From Terribacillus saccharophilus (GTDB lineage Bacteria; Bacillota; Bacilli; Bacillales; Amphibacillaceae): a DNA stretch of 64,000 nucleotides. The first letter of the stretch is position 1. Each line of letters opens with the position of its first letter. The notes under the pieces are model-generated. The model was given only the letters and a program-made list of their open reading frames with translations. It was not told the origin of the DNA and did no database searches. Position numbers and translations under genes: made by a program. The stretch is taken from assembly GCA_900110015.1 (NCBI GenBank), contig FOCD01000003.1, forward strand, positions 285,471-349,470, in the 5' to 3' direction. Positions 1-8,850 of the stretch are shown here, one piece after another.

Positions 1-1010
1 TGGGCCAGTTCATACTGCGGATCATCCGGTGAGTCTGGGTAGTTTACCCATTCTACAGCCTGATGCTGACGCAGGAAGGCTGCTGTCTTTTTAGCATTAT
101 AGACATGCTGCCTCATACGAAAAGACAATGTCTCCAGTCCTTGGATGAACAGCCAGCTATTGAATGGTGAAAGGCTCGTGCCAAGGTCATGGCCCAATTC
201 AAAACGCGCTTTGGCTATGAATGCTCGATCGCCTGCGAGTTTTGTGAATGATGTATTCCCGATACTCGGCTTATCCCGATTGAAGTCTGGAAAACGCTCA
301 TTCGTCCAATCGAATGTGCCGGCATCCACTATCGCACCACCGATAGAAGTACCATGACCGCCGATAAATTTCGTAGTGGAAAAGACGACGATATCTGCTC
401 CAAAATCTATCGGCTTCTGCAAGTAAGGTGTTGTAAAAGTATTGTCTACGACTAATGGCAGATGATGTCTTTTAGCAATTGCTGATAAGCCGTTCAGGTC
501 CGCAATCTCAGCATTTGGATTCCCGATAGATTCGGTGAAAATTGCCTTTGTCCGGTCATTGACTGCCTGCTCTACTTCCTCAAGATTACGTCCATCTACG
601 AATCTCACGGTGACGCCGAACCCTTTGAAAGTTTCAGCGAATAAATTATATGTACCGCCGTAAAGGGCGTTCGTTGTGATGATTTCATCTCCTGTTTTTG
701 CCAACGTCAGCAAGGCGACCGAGATAGCTGCCTGCCCGGAAGAAACGGCAAAACCGCCGATTCCTCCTTCCAATTCCGTTAATCGCTCTTCCAATACAGC
801 ATTTGTCGGGTTGCCGTTCCGAGAATAAATGTAGCCCGGCTCTTGCATGCGGAATAATGCTGCTGCTTTTTCTGTTGACTCAAATACATAAGAACTCGTC
901 TGAAATAGCGGCACTGCTCTCGCCCCATTATGCGGATCCGGATGCTGGCCGGCATGGAGAGCTGCGGTATCAAATCCTAACTTTTTAGTTGCAATGTGTT
1001 TCTCCGTCAT
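1..1010 (-). CDS. metY: O-acetylhomoserine sulfhydrylase, C-terminus cut by window edge
   Basis: A PLP enzyme of the Cys/Met metabolism family that makes homocysteine from O-acetylhomoserine and sulfide. Translating the minus strand from the ATG at 1010 gives MTEKHIATKKLGFDTAALHAG, then the family signatures SSGQAA, VVDNTF and STTKFIGGHG, whose Lys should bind PLP. The reading frame is open to base 1, so the C-terminal part lies outside the window. The ATG overlaps the stop of the preceding 88-residue gene (ATGA), which suggests translational coupling. It is the last visible gene of the operon led by the S-box riboswitch at 8044-8145, which fits a methionine-pathway enzyme repressed by SAM. 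MetY rather than MetB/MetC is inferred from the N-terminal region. Confidence 0.93.
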   Translation of the reverse strand, partial: MTEKHIATKKLGFDTAALHAGQHPDPHNGARAVPLFQTSSYVFESTEKAAALFRMQEPGYIYSRNGNPTNAVLEERLTELEGGIGGFAVSSGQAAISVALLTLAKTGDEIITTNALYGGTYNLFAETFKGFGVTVRFVDGRNLEEVEQAVNDRTKAIFTESIGNPNAEIADLNGLSAIAKRHHLPLVVDNTFTTPYLQKPIDFGADIVVFSTTKFIGGHGTSIGGAIVDAGTFDWTNERFPDFNRDKPSIGNTSFTKLAGDRAFIAKARFELGHDLGTSLSPFNSWLFIQGLETLSFRMRQHVYNAKKTAAFLRQHQAVEWVNYPDSPDDPQYELA

Positions 1011-1273
1011 GTCCCCACCCTTTCAGATATTGTGATGAACTGCTCCAAATTCCTCGCAAGCCCGCCTTTACCAAATTTGTCTCCATCTCTTTGTCCCGCT
1101 TGCTGAAGGAATAGAATCATTACTTTTCTTCTTTCCTTCAACTCGAGGATACCGTACTCATACAGCCAGGCATCAATCGTATTGTAGATGCCCCGATTGA
1201 TTCCATACTGGCTAGAGCACCAGTTGATGAACTGGAGGTCGGGCCATTGCAGCTGCGCTTGCTCTATATTCAC
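1007..1273 (-). CDS. small protein of unknown function in the sulfur operon (88 aa)
   Basis: I do not recognise a family. The protein is soluble-looking, with an acidic and aromatic first half (QLQWPDLQFINWCSSQYG) and a basic, helical second half. It starts at GTG 1273 behind AGAGGAGA, 10 bases upstream, and ends in a 4-base ATGA overlap with metY. Both points argue that it is translated. It lies between the substrate-binding lipoprotein and metY in the SAM-controlled operon, so a role in sulfur assimilation or in controlling MetY or the monooxygenase is inferred from position only. It has one Cys. Confidence 0.7.
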   Translation of the reverse strand: MNIEQAQLQWPDLQFINWCSSQYGINRGIYNTIDAWLYEYGILELKERRKVMILFLQQAGQRDGDKFGKGGLARNLEQFITISERVGT

Positions 1274-1306
1274 TAAGTCGTGTCTCCTCTCTTTTCCATT
1301 CTCCCA

Positions 1307-2920
1307 TCACTCTGGCAGGACCCACGTATCATAGAAATACGGCGACCCTTTTGTATCAAAATCGATATCGTATACCCGCTTACTTGCAGCGACCGTATAC
1401 GGCAGCACGTAAACAGGGATAGAATATACTTCTTCAAATAGATACTCCTGCAATTGCTGATAAAGAGCAGCCCGCTTTTCGGTATCCTGTTCATCTGTAG
1501 CTGCATCAAGCAATTCTGTCACTCTTGTATCCTCGTATTCATCGTGGTAGCCTTCCTTGGCTACCAGATAAGCACGCAGCACACCGTCAGGGTCCGGGCC
1601 ATACTGGCTTCCGATCCACATGTCATAATCCCCGGCCATTCTTCTGTCTGTATACTCACCTCGGGATATTGTGTGGATGTTCAACTCAACACCGATATTT
1701 TTCCAAGAATTTTGGACCATTGTCATAACATCCATTCTCTTCTCACGGTTAGCATAGAAGTCGATCATTTCTAACGAAAGGCGTTTGCCATCCTTCACAC
1801 GGATACCGTCTGCTCCTTTTTTCCACCCGAGTTCATCAAGCATTGCTTCAGCCTCACCCGCATTGAACTCCCAATTCCCCTCTAAATCTGTATCTGCTCC
1901 GAGTAGTGATGGTGATAGCGTTGCATATGCACGATCATACGTCCCCAGATAGACTGTCCGTACAATAGCATCCCAATCGACACCGAGACGCAGCGCTTCC
2001 CGTAACTCTCTATCTTGGAGCAGCCCTTCTGTCGCATTGAATTGAATTGCTGCATTATAGTTCAGCAGCTCGACTTCAGATATATTCAGGTCCTTATCAT
2101 TCTCCAAAACCTCAACATGCTGCGGCGGAATCGTATCGATAGCGTCGACATCCCCGCTATGCAGACTGCTCACTCGCGTGGAATCCTCTGTGATGATTTT
2201 AATGACCAATTTGTCTAGATACGCTTTACCTGTATGTCCTGCATTTGCCGGTCCCCAGTTATAGTCCTCATTTCGCTCTAGCACATACTCTGTGCCAAGT
2301 GTGTAATCCGTTACTTTGAACGGACCAGAACCTACCGGATTGACCGCAAAGGAATCTCCTCTTTCTTCTACAGCAGTTGGCGATACCATAGCCAAGTTCT
2401 CTGTTGCCAGATTGCTAAGGAACGGAGAAAAAGGTTTGCTGAAATGAATTCGAACTGTATGTTCATCAATTATTTCCGTCGATTCATACGGCCCGATGAA
2501 GCTGAGCGCCAGCCCTGGCGCATCCAGTTTTTTAATCCTCTCGAAATTGAATTTCACTGCTTCTGCGTTAAAAGGGGTGCCGTCTGTAAAAGTCACATCA
2601 TCCTGCAAATGGAATGTGTAAGATTTCTGATCCTCCGATATCTCCCACTCTGTCGCCAGCCAAGGGGCAAAACTGCCATCCTCTTCTTGCGCTACAAGAC
2701 TGTCAAACATACTTCTTTGAATGCGAGAGTTACCAGGACTCGCAGATCGATGCGGATCAAGCAGATCTCCAACGATTGGAACACTAATAGCAAAGGTCAA
2801 GGTGCCGCCATACCTGTCATTCTCGGCAACATCAGCAGCACTAATTGTCCTTTCTGCATCCTGACAAGCTGTCAGACCTAGCAAACTTATAAAGAGGATG
2901 ACAAGGTACAATCTCTTCAT
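1307..2920 (-). CDS. ABC transporter substrate-binding lipoprotein, peptide/nickel type (SBP_bac_5)
   Basis: An extracytoplasmic binding protein of 537 residues, the usual size for the oligopeptide/dipeptide family. The N-terminus is a lipoprotein signal with the lipobox LTAC, so Cys19 should be lipidated and anchor it to the outer face of the membrane. The body carries family hallmarks such as WEISEDQKSYTFHLQDDVTF and VNPVGSGPFKV. It is separated from its permeases and ATPase by the monooxygenase gene, but all are in one operon in the same direction. Given the S-box upstream, the ligand is more likely an organosulfur compound than a general peptide; that is inference, since this family also binds peptides, nickel, glutathione and sugars. 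Confidence 0.92.
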   Translation of the reverse strand: MKRLYLVILFISLLGLTACQDAERTISAADVAENDRYGGTLTFAISVPIVGDLLDPHRSASPGNSRIQRSMFDSLVAQEEDGSFAPWLATEWEISEDQKSYTFHLQDDVTFTDGTPFNAEAVKFNFERIKKLDAPGLALSFIGPYESTEIIDEHTVRIHFSKPFSPFLSNLATENLAMVSPTAVEERGDSFAVNPVGSGPFKVTDYTLGTEYVLERNEDYNWGPANAGHTGKAYLDKLVIKIITEDSTRVSSLHSGDVDAIDTIPPQHVEVLENDKDLNISEVELLNYNAAIQFNATEGLLQDRELREALRLGVDWDAIVRTVYLGTYDRAYATLSPSLLGADTDLEGNWEFNAGEAEAMLDELGWKKGADGIRVKDGKRLSLEMIDFYANREKRMDVMTMVQNSWKNIGVELNIHTISRGEYTDRRMAGDYDMWIGSQYGPDPDGVLRAYLVAKEGYHDEYEDTRVTELLDAATDEQDTEKRAALYQQLQEYLFEEVYSIPVYVLPYTVAASKRVYDIDFDTKGSPYFYDTWVLPE

Positions 2921-2928
2921 CTGCTGAT

Positions 2929-4275
2929 CTACCTCCCTATTTCCGCTTTTGAAGCCCTTTTCTCGGTATACCGATTCTGCGGAATCGGCAATCCCATATT
3001 GTCACGTAGTGTTGCATCCGGAGCATATTCGCTGCGGAAGACTCCTCTTTCCTGAAGAATCGGCACAACATGCGCTGTAAAATCATGCAGACTTGAAGGT
3101 GATGCCTCTGGACCGATGATAAAACCATCTGCCGCTTCCTCTTCAAACCACTGCTGGACAAGGTCTGCTACTTTCTCCGGCGTACCGATGAACGGTGTTC
3201 GAGGGATGGCGCTTTCCAAAGCTACTTCACGTAACGTCATCTTCCGCTTTTGGGCCATTTCCACTACCTTTTCGGTTGTGCTCCGGATTGATTCTTTCCC
3301 GATATCTCCTAAATCCGGGAATGGCGCATCCAAGTCATGCTTGGAAAAGTCATAGTAATTGAACGGTCTCCCTAAAGAAATAAGCGCGCTTTCCAATGTA
3401 ATCAGACTGAGACGCTGCTGATACTTTTCCTCCGCTTCCTCCTCTGTCGGCGCAATGATGGGATTGATACCCGGCATGACGGAAATATGGTTCGGATCTC
3501 GTCCGTAAGCTGCAGTACGCTGCTTGATATCCTTGAAGTAAGCTTTCGCGTTGTCAATACTTCCAACACCGCAGAAGATTCCTTCCGCATGTCGTGCTGC
3601 ATAGTCTCTCCCTGTTTCCGACATCCCCGCCTGAAAGATGACCGGCTGCCCCTGCTTCGAACGGGAAATATTCAACGGCCCTTTGACCGAGAAAAAATCT
3701 CCTTTATGATTCAATGCGTGCAGCTTATCACGTTCATAGAAAGCCCCTGCCTGTTTATCTCGGAGGAATGCGTCATCTTCCCACGAGTCCCAAAGTCCTT
3801 TCGTCACTTCCAGAAATTCGTCCGCAATCTGGTATCTGAGGTCATGCGGATAATGCTCTTCTTGACTATAGTTAGCTGCTGTGCCTTCAAGGAAGGATGT
3901 TACGACATTCCAACCAGCACGACCCTTGCTAATATGATCAAGTGACGCCAGCTGCCTGGCGACAGTATAGGGCTGCGTGTAGCTGACGGTTATCGTTGCA
4001 ACTAACCCTAGATGTTTCGTAGCCATCGCAAGTGCTGATAGGATGGTGAGCGGCTCAAACCGGTTCAAATAATGCGGTGTGGAATCTGGTGTGATATAGA
4101 CACTGTCTGCGACAAAGGCAAAATCAAATTTTGCTTCCTCCGCTTGCCTTGCCTGTTCCAAATAAAATTCCAGATTTGTCCCCGCATCAGCCACAGCATC
4201 TGGGTGTTTCCAGTTATCCCATCCTGTTCCGACACCATGCAGCATTGCTCCCAATTTCAAACGTCTCTCAGTCAT
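2929..4275 (-). CDS. LLM-class flavin-dependent monooxygenase (NtaA/SnaA/DszA family)
   Basis: A 448-residue luciferase-like monooxygenase using FMNH2 and O2. It resembles the NtaA/SnaA/SoxA(DszA) group: FAFVADS, GWNVVTS and NYSQEEHYPHDLRY near residues 90-160 and IIGPEASPSS near the C-terminus. I choose ATG 4275 because it overlaps the ATPase stop as ATGA and has GGGTGGAG upstream; a longer frame reaches 4320 without a better site. Family members cleave C-S or C-N bonds of xenobiotics or organosulfur compounds. In a SAM-riboswitch operon with an importer and MetY, oxidative release of sulfur from the imported compound is the likely job. The reduced flavin could come from the FMN reductase at 8290-8832. 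Confidence 0.9.
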   Translation of the reverse strand: MTERRLKLGAMLHGVGTGWDNWKHPDAVADAGTNLEFYLEQARQAEEAKFDFAFVADSVYITPDSTPHYLNRFEPLTILSALAMATKHLGLVATITVSYTQPYTVARQLASLDHISKGRAGWNVVTSFLEGTAANYSQEEHYPHDLRYQIADEFLEVTKGLWDSWEDDAFLRDKQAGAFYERDKLHALNHKGDFFSVKGPLNISRSKQGQPVIFQAGMSETGRDYAARHAEGIFCGVGSIDNAKAYFKDIKQRTAAYGRDPNHISVMPGINPIIAPTEEEAEEKYQQRLSLITLESALISLGRPFNYYDFSKHDLDAPFPDLGDIGKESIRSTTEKVVEMAQKRKMTLREVALESAIPRTPFIGTPEKVADLVQQWFEEEAADGFIIGPEASPSSLHDFTAHVVPILQERGVFRSEYAPDATLRDNMGLPIPQNRYTEKRASKAEIGR

Positions 4276-6086
4276 CTCAACAACTCCACCCTTTCCTTTT
4301 TCTCCAATGGATAATGGCATGCAACAGCTCGTTCACCGATAAGGGATTCCATTGCAGGAGCTTCCGATCGGCATTTTTCTGTAGCCAGCAGGCATCTTGT
4401 ATGAAAATGACAGCCGGCAGGCGGATTCACAGGTGACGGAATCTCGCCATGCAGCACGTGACGCTCACGCTTGCGATCCAAATCAATGGTCGGATTCGCT
4501 TCCAATAACGCTTTTGTGTACGGATGTGCCGGTCTTGTAAATAACTCTTCAGCGGGCGCAATCTCTACAATTCTCCCCAGATACATGACACCGATACGAT
4601 GTGATATGTCACGTACAACATCCAGCCCGTGTGCAATAAATACATAAGACAGTCCCATTTCCAGCTGCAGCTTTTTCAGCAAATCGATTACCTTGGATTG
4701 GACGGCAAGGTCCAGAGCAGATACAGCCTCATCCAATAACAGGAATTCCGGATGCAGAATGATAGCACGGGCAATATTGATACGCTGCCGCTGCCCTCCG
4801 GAGAATTCGTGCGGATATCGTGTACGAGAAGCAGGATCCAAGTCGACAAGCTGCAGAACTTCCTCTACCCGCTCTCTTATCTCATCTTTGGATAAGCGGG
4901 TATGAACCCGAAGCGGTTCTCCGATGATGTCTTCTACCTTCCAGCGCGGATTCAAAGCTGAAAAGGTATCCTGAAAAACAACTTGTGTATTTTTGCGAAG
5001 TTCCTTCTTCTCTCGCTTCGTTCCTCCGGTTACATCCTTACCGCGGTATAGAATCTGTCCGCTATCTGCTTCCTGAAGGGAAACGAGCAGCTTGCCGAGT
5101 GTTGATTTTCCGCTTCCTGATTCTCCGACCAGACCCAGTGTCTCTCCTTTCCGTATATATAAACTCACTTCATCCACAGCCTGAACGTATCTTTTCGGCT
5201 GGAACGGTTTGCTCTTTAGAGGAAATGCCTTGCTGATTCCTTCTGCTTCCAAAATTACTTCGTCATCCTGCCTGTTCTCTTCAGAGGCAGAACTCGTAAG
5301 CAAATCACGCTTTGATTGCACCAATGTCTTTGTATACCAATGACCAGGAAAAGCAAAAATCTCCCTAACCGTCCCTTGTTCTACAATGCTTCCTTCATGC
5401 ATAACTGCTACTTTGTCAGCTATTTCCGCGGCAACAGCTAAGTGATGAGTGATGAATAAAATCGACATACCCTCTTCTGCTCGAAGCTCAAGAAGCAAGT
5501 TCAGTATTTGCGCTTGAATAGTTACATCCAACGCTGTCGTCGGTTCATCTGCTATTAGAAGTTCTGGCTGACAAGCAAGTGCTAATGCGATGGCTACACG
5601 CTGCAGCATACCCCCTGACAGTTCAAGTGGGTATTGCTTCATCCTGGATGCAGGCTCCGGGATATGTACTTTCTCTAATAATTTGATAGCTTCGTCCCAC
5701 GCCTCAGAACGGCTGACAGATTTGTGTTTGCGAATTACCTCAACGAATTGATTTCCGATCGTAAAAACTGGATTTAATGCAGTCATCGGATCCTGTGTCA
5801 CCATGGCAATCTTTCTGCCCCGTATACCGCTTATTTCCTTTTGCGCTAAAGAGGCAATATCTTGTTCTTGGAAGATGATTTCCCCTCCTGTAATACGTCC
5901 TCCTTCGTAATCGATCAAACGAAGAACAGCCAGGGACGTTACTGTCTTGCCACTTCCGGAACCTCCTACTAGGCAGACGATTTCTCCGCTTCGGATATCC
6001 AGATTCACATTGCGAACTGCTGGAATTACGTCTTTTCCACGCTCTATCCCTACAGATAAATTTCTGATCTCCAGTAATGTACGCAT
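4272..6086 (-). CDS. ABC transporter, two fused ATP-binding domains (DppD-DppF type)
   Basis: A 604-residue protein with two complete ABC ATPases in one chain, as in GsiA. Domain 1 (about 1-265) has Walker A GGSGSGKT, signature LSGGM and Walker B LLIADEPTT. Domain 2 (about 285-540) has Walker A GESGSGKST, signature FSGGQRQR and Walker B LLLDEAVSALD. The end carries the oligopeptide/dipeptide C-terminal motif (NPPAGCHFHTRC), which in this family can hold an Fe-S cluster. It should power the importer made by the two permeases just upstream. The start has AAAGGAG 8 bases before ATG 6086. The stop overlaps the monooxygenase start. Confidence 0.94.
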   Translation of the reverse strand: MRTLLEIRNLSVGIERGKDVIPAVRNVNLDIRSGEIVCLVGGSGSGKTVTSLAVLRLIDYEGGRITGGEIIFQEQDIASLAQKEISGIRGRKIAMVTQDPMTALNPVFTIGNQFVEVIRKHKSVSRSEAWDEAIKLLEKVHIPEPASRMKQYPLELSGGMLQRVAIALALACQPELLIADEPTTALDVTIQAQILNLLLELRAEEGMSILFITHHLAVAAEIADKVAVMHEGSIVEQGTVREIFAFPGHWYTKTLVQSKRDLLTSSASEENRQDDEVILEAEGISKAFPLKSKPFQPKRYVQAVDEVSLYIRKGETLGLVGESGSGKSTLGKLLVSLQEADSGQILYRGKDVTGGTKREKKELRKNTQVVFQDTFSALNPRWKVEDIIGEPLRVHTRLSKDEIRERVEEVLQLVDLDPASRTRYPHEFSGGQRQRINIARAIILHPEFLLLDEAVSALDLAVQSKVIDLLKKLQLEMGLSYVFIAHGLDVVRDISHRIGVMYLGRIVEIAPAEELFTRPAHPYTKALLEANPTIDLDRKRERHVLHGEIPSPVNPPAGCHFHTRCLLATEKCRSEAPAMESLIGERAVACHYPLEKKERVELLR

Positions 6087-6107
6087 ATTACAACTCCTTT
6101 CTGTTTC

Positions 6108-6971
6108 TTAAGACGCGGCAGATCGTGGATCAAGATAATTTCGATAGGCATCGCCGAGAATATTGACTGAAATAACGAATAAAGAAATGAACAGACCTGG
6201 GAAAAATCCGATCCACCAAGCAACTGTAAGGTAGTCCCTTCCTAGTGACAGCAGATAACCCCAATCCGGTATTTCATGTACAGTACCTAAACCCAGAAAA
6301 CTAAGACCTGTTGCCATTAAGATTGCATTCCCAACGCCGATTGTTGCCATGACAAGCATGGGCGGCAAACTATTCGGTAGTATGTGGAAAAGAATCCGTC
6401 CTGTATGTCCCGATCCTATTGACCTGGAAGCATGGACATAACCTGCATCCTTCACATGCAGTACTTGCCCGCGCATCACTCTGGCATAGCCTGGCAATGA
6501 AGCGATGGAAACGGCCAGAATAAGGTTCAGCGTACTTGGCCCCAATACAGCTGAAACGAGAATAGCCAGCATAATACCAGGAATCGTCATAATAATGTCC
6601 ATGATTCTCATGAACGTATTATCGACTGCGTTGTTACAGTAGCCAGACACCAACCCGATTAACCCGCCGATTCCTCCGCCAATTAAGACTGACAGTACAC
6701 CGATAACCAAGGATTGTTGACTGCCATGTACAATCAGACTGAAAATATCTCTGCCGAATTGATCAGTTCCTAGCAGATGCTCCAATGATGGAGCTAATAA
6801 AGCATCGCTTGGATCCATCCTTGTCGGCGAATGACTGGCAATCTGATCAGGGAATAATGAACAAATTACAATGAATAAGATAAAGCCGGCTGAGAGCAGC
6901 AGCAGACTTCCTGTCCACCAGCTATTTCGGCGATACGACAAAGTTTTTGTTTTCTTTAAGCTGCCAATCAT
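6108..6971 (-). CDS. ABC transporter permease, DppC/OppC type
   Basis: An inner-membrane permease with the family's N-terminal extension, one early TM helix (LLLLSAGFILFIVICSLF) and the LLGTDQFGRDIFS motif typical of DppC/OppC, followed by the BPD_transp_1 domain with its EAA-type loop. ATG 6971 is chosen because AAAGGGTG sits seven bases upstream; a TTG two codons earlier is also possible. The gene follows the DppB-type permease by 16 bases and precedes the fused ATPase by 21 bases. It forms the heterodimeric channel with its neighbour and takes substrate from the lipoprotein at 1307-2920. Confidence 0.93.
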   Translation of the reverse strand: MIGSLKKTKTLSYRRNSWWTGSLLLLSAGFILFIVICSLFPDQIASHSPTRMDPSDALLAPSLEHLLGTDQFGRDIFSLIVHGSQQSLVIGVLSVLIGGGIGGLIGLVSGYCNNAVDNTFMRIMDIIMTIPGIMLAILVSAVLGPSTLNLILAVSIASLPGYARVMRGQVLHVKDAGYVHASRSIGSGHTGRILFHILPNSLPPMLVMATIGVGNAILMATGLSFLGLGTVHEIPDWGYLLSLGRDYLTVAWWIGFFPGLFISLFVISVNILGDAYRNYLDPRSAAS

Positions 6972-6987
6972 CTTCAATCACCCTTTC

Positions 6988-7911
6988 TTACTTCTCATTC
7001 AGCCGGATTCTTGGATCAATTAATCTGTAGGAAATATCAACAAGCATATTGATCACAACATAAAAGGCGGCAGTAAACAGAATGGCACCTTGAATGATCG
7101 GAATATCCTTTTGGTCGATTGCATCTACAATAAGTCTCCCTAGTCCCTGTCTTGAAAAAACGGTTTCTGTAACAACCGAACCAGCAAGCATCTCTCCGAA
7201 GATCATTCCCACCATAGTTACCGCAGGAATAAGGGCATGACGCAGAATATGCTTAAACAAAATTGCCCGATGTCCGATGCCTTTTCCGCGTAAAGATCGG
7301 ATAAAGGGCTCATTAGATGCTTCTAGAATGCTGTTCCGAATCAACCTTGTAATTACTCCAGCGCCGGTAATCCCGAGACCAATCGATGGCAGAATCAGCT
7401 GCTCAAAGGATCCATTTCCGATGGACGGCAGCAGGTGGAGCTGCACGGAAAAGATCCAAATAAGAAGAATACCAATCCAGAAATTAGGAGTGGAAACCCC
7501 AACCAAACTCAACACCCGGATGATGCCATCCAGCAGTTTGTTCTGATATACCGCGGATAAGATACCTAAGATCAGACCTAGTACAATGGCTACGATCATG
7601 CTTGAAATGGTCAGCGCCAATGTCGGTCCCAAATTATCAAGCAGCCGGTCCAGTACCGGTTCACTATTCGCATAAGAAGTCCCAAGATCTCCTTGAAATA
7701 GTCCAGCTACGTAATCCAGATATTGCACAATAAGGGGTCTATCCAATCCAAGTTTTTCTCGAAGCTGATTTACCGTCTCTGTCGGCACATCATCTCCGGC
7801 TAATAAAGTCGCTACATCACCGGGAAGAATATTAACTATCAAAAATACGAGCGTGACCGATCCTAAAATAACACCGGCTGCCATCCCGAAACGAGACAAT
7901 ACATACAACAT
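6988..7911 (-). CDS. ABC transporter permease, DppB/OppB type
   Basis: First structural gene of the S-box operon. A 307-residue permease with about six TM helices, the N-terminal signature FLIVNILPGDVA, the LRGKGIGHRAILFKHILRHAL coupling loop and the C-terminal DPRIRL. The ATG at 7911 is preferred because GGAGGTGG lies eight bases before it; an upstream in-frame ATG (7929) overlaps that Shine-Dalgarno. About 90 bases separate the gene from the riboswitch terminator, so read-through at low SAM should transcribe it and everything down to metY. Substrate specificity cannot be read from the sequence. Confidence 0.93.
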   Translation of the reverse strand: MLYVLSRFGMAAGVILGSVTLVFLIVNILPGDVATLLAGDDVPTETVNQLREKLGLDRPLIVQYLDYVAGLFQGDLGTSYANSEPVLDRLLDNLGPTLALTISSMIVAIVLGLILGILSAVYQNKLLDGIIRVLSLVGVSTPNFWIGILLIWIFSVQLHLLPSIGNGSFEQLILPSIGLGITGAGVITRLIRNSILEASNEPFIRSLRGKGIGHRAILFKHILRHALIPAVTMVGMIFGEMLAGSVVTETVFSRQGLGRLIVDAIDQKDIPIIQGAILFTAAFYVVINMLVDISYRLIDPRIRLNEK

Positions 7912-8000
7912 TGCTGCTTCCACCTCCATCTACTTCACATAAATTACACTTTTCCAATCATTATAGTAGGAATTAAAGACGCAGAAGCCTCTGTTTAAAA

Positions 8001-8035
8001 ATAAAACAACTCCCCACGAAAGATAAGTGGGGAGT
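8001..8035 (-). terminator. riboswitch-controlled intrinsic terminator before the importer operon
   Basis: A perfect 9-bp stem (8009-8017 with 8027-8035, ACTCCCCAC/GTGGGGAGT) followed on the minus strand by TTGTTTTATTTTT. It sits 9 bases after the S-box aptamer, and its loop contains a sequence complementary to part of the P1 arm, as expected for the expression platform of a SAM-OFF switch. Confidence 0.92.
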
Positions 8036-8043
8036 CGTTCCTG

Positions 8044-8145
8044 CTTATCTTCCGGGATCACCCGATGGATTTGGCACAGTTTTCCTAACGGAATCCGCTG
8101 CCGAAGCTTCACAGGGCCATATCCCTCCACTTCTCTTGATAAGGA
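8044..8145 (-). promoter_or_regulatory. SAM-I (S-box) riboswitch aptamer of the importer-metY operon
   Basis: On the minus strand the conserved S-box core is readable: CTTATCAAGAGAAGTGGAGG, then GGCCCTGTGAAGCTTCGGCA, ending in the 3' P1 arm GATAAG at 8044-8049. The order of P1, the kink-turn arm P2 and P3/P4 fits the SAM-I family. Binding of SAM is expected to expose the downstream terminator and shut off the operon. Confidence 0.95.
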
Positions 8146-8154
8146 TTATTCAAT

Positions 8155-8198
8155 TAAATAAAAAAACGCTTTTACTCCTACAGATCGGGAATAAAAGC
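8155..8198 (-). terminator. intrinsic terminator after the FMN reductase gene
   Basis: Stem 8168-8178 with 8188-8198 (GCTTTTA/TAAAAGC plus a short inner stem), followed on the minus strand by seven T residues. It separates the hom unit from the S-box leader of the importer operon. Confidence 0.8.
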
Positions 8199-8289
8199 TT
8201 CTGGTGGTCCAGTCAGCATTTATACAACTTATGGTAATTAGAATATACGCAATCCTTGTACGCGTCAATATAAATTCAAAATATTTAAA

Positions 8290-8832
8290 TTATTTTAATA
8301 GTATATATGCGGCAGCAGCTTGATGCTGCAACGCCTCATCTAGCCCAATAACAAATTGCTCTAGCGTTTTTTGACAGTCTGGTGTCAGAATAAAATCTTT
8401 AAATTCCTTACGGCTTACAGCGAGCTGCTGAGGAATTGTATGTGCAGACAGACTGCGGAAAACAGTCCGCAATCCATTCAAAGTGTTAATACCGCCCTTC
8501 AGGCCGCCTGTACTCGTTAACAATCCGACAGGCTTACCTTTCAGCAAGTCTTTATCAAAATAATCAATTGCGTTTTTTAATGCTCCGCTATAGCTGCCAT
8601 GATATTCAGGTGAACCGATCACAAATCCTTCCGCCGAATCGATTCTTTCCCGCAGCCAATCAGCTGCTGCTCCTGCCGGCTGGGCCGGGTGAAAAAGCGG
8701 CAGCTCTAATTCACCTATATTGATTATCTCGGTTTCATATTTGGCCTTTTGCAATAGCGTCTGCACTTGTTCCAACAGCTTCTTAGTAGTGGATGCAGGA
8801 TTCAAGCTTCCGTTTAGCAATAAGATTGTCAT
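8290..8832 (-). CDS. NAD(P)H-dependent FMN reductase (SsuE-like)
   Basis: A 180-residue flavodoxin-like reductase: LLNGSLNPASTTKKLL at the N-terminus (phosphate/FMN loop) and GSPEYHGSYSGALKNAIDYF at about residues 73-92, the hallmark of the NADPH-dependent FMN reductase family (SsuE, MsuE, YhdA). It reduces free FMN, and relatives feed FMNH2 to two-component monooxygenases. The start has GGAGGAG before ATG 8832, and the gene follows hom by 18 bases, so it is under the hom S-box. A natural client is the LLM monooxygenase of the neighbouring SAM-regulated operon; this pairing is inferred. A role as azoreductase/quinone reductase is the alternative. Confidence 0.88.
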   Translation of the reverse strand: MTILLLNGSLNPASTTKKLLEQVQTLLQKAKYETEIINIGELELPLFHPAQPAGAAADWLRERIDSAEGFVIGSPEYHGSYSGALKNAIDYFDKDLLKGKPVGLLTSTGGLKGGINTLNGLRTVFRSLSAHTIPQQLAVSRKEFKDFILTPDCQKTLEQFVIGLDEALQHQAAAAYILLK

Positions 8833-8850
8833 TCGAACTCTCCTCCTGTA

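Noticed and set aside
7930..8130. 66-codon open frame on the minus strand before the importer genes
   Set aside because: It lies across the S-box aptamer and its terminator; the sequence is explained by RNA structure.
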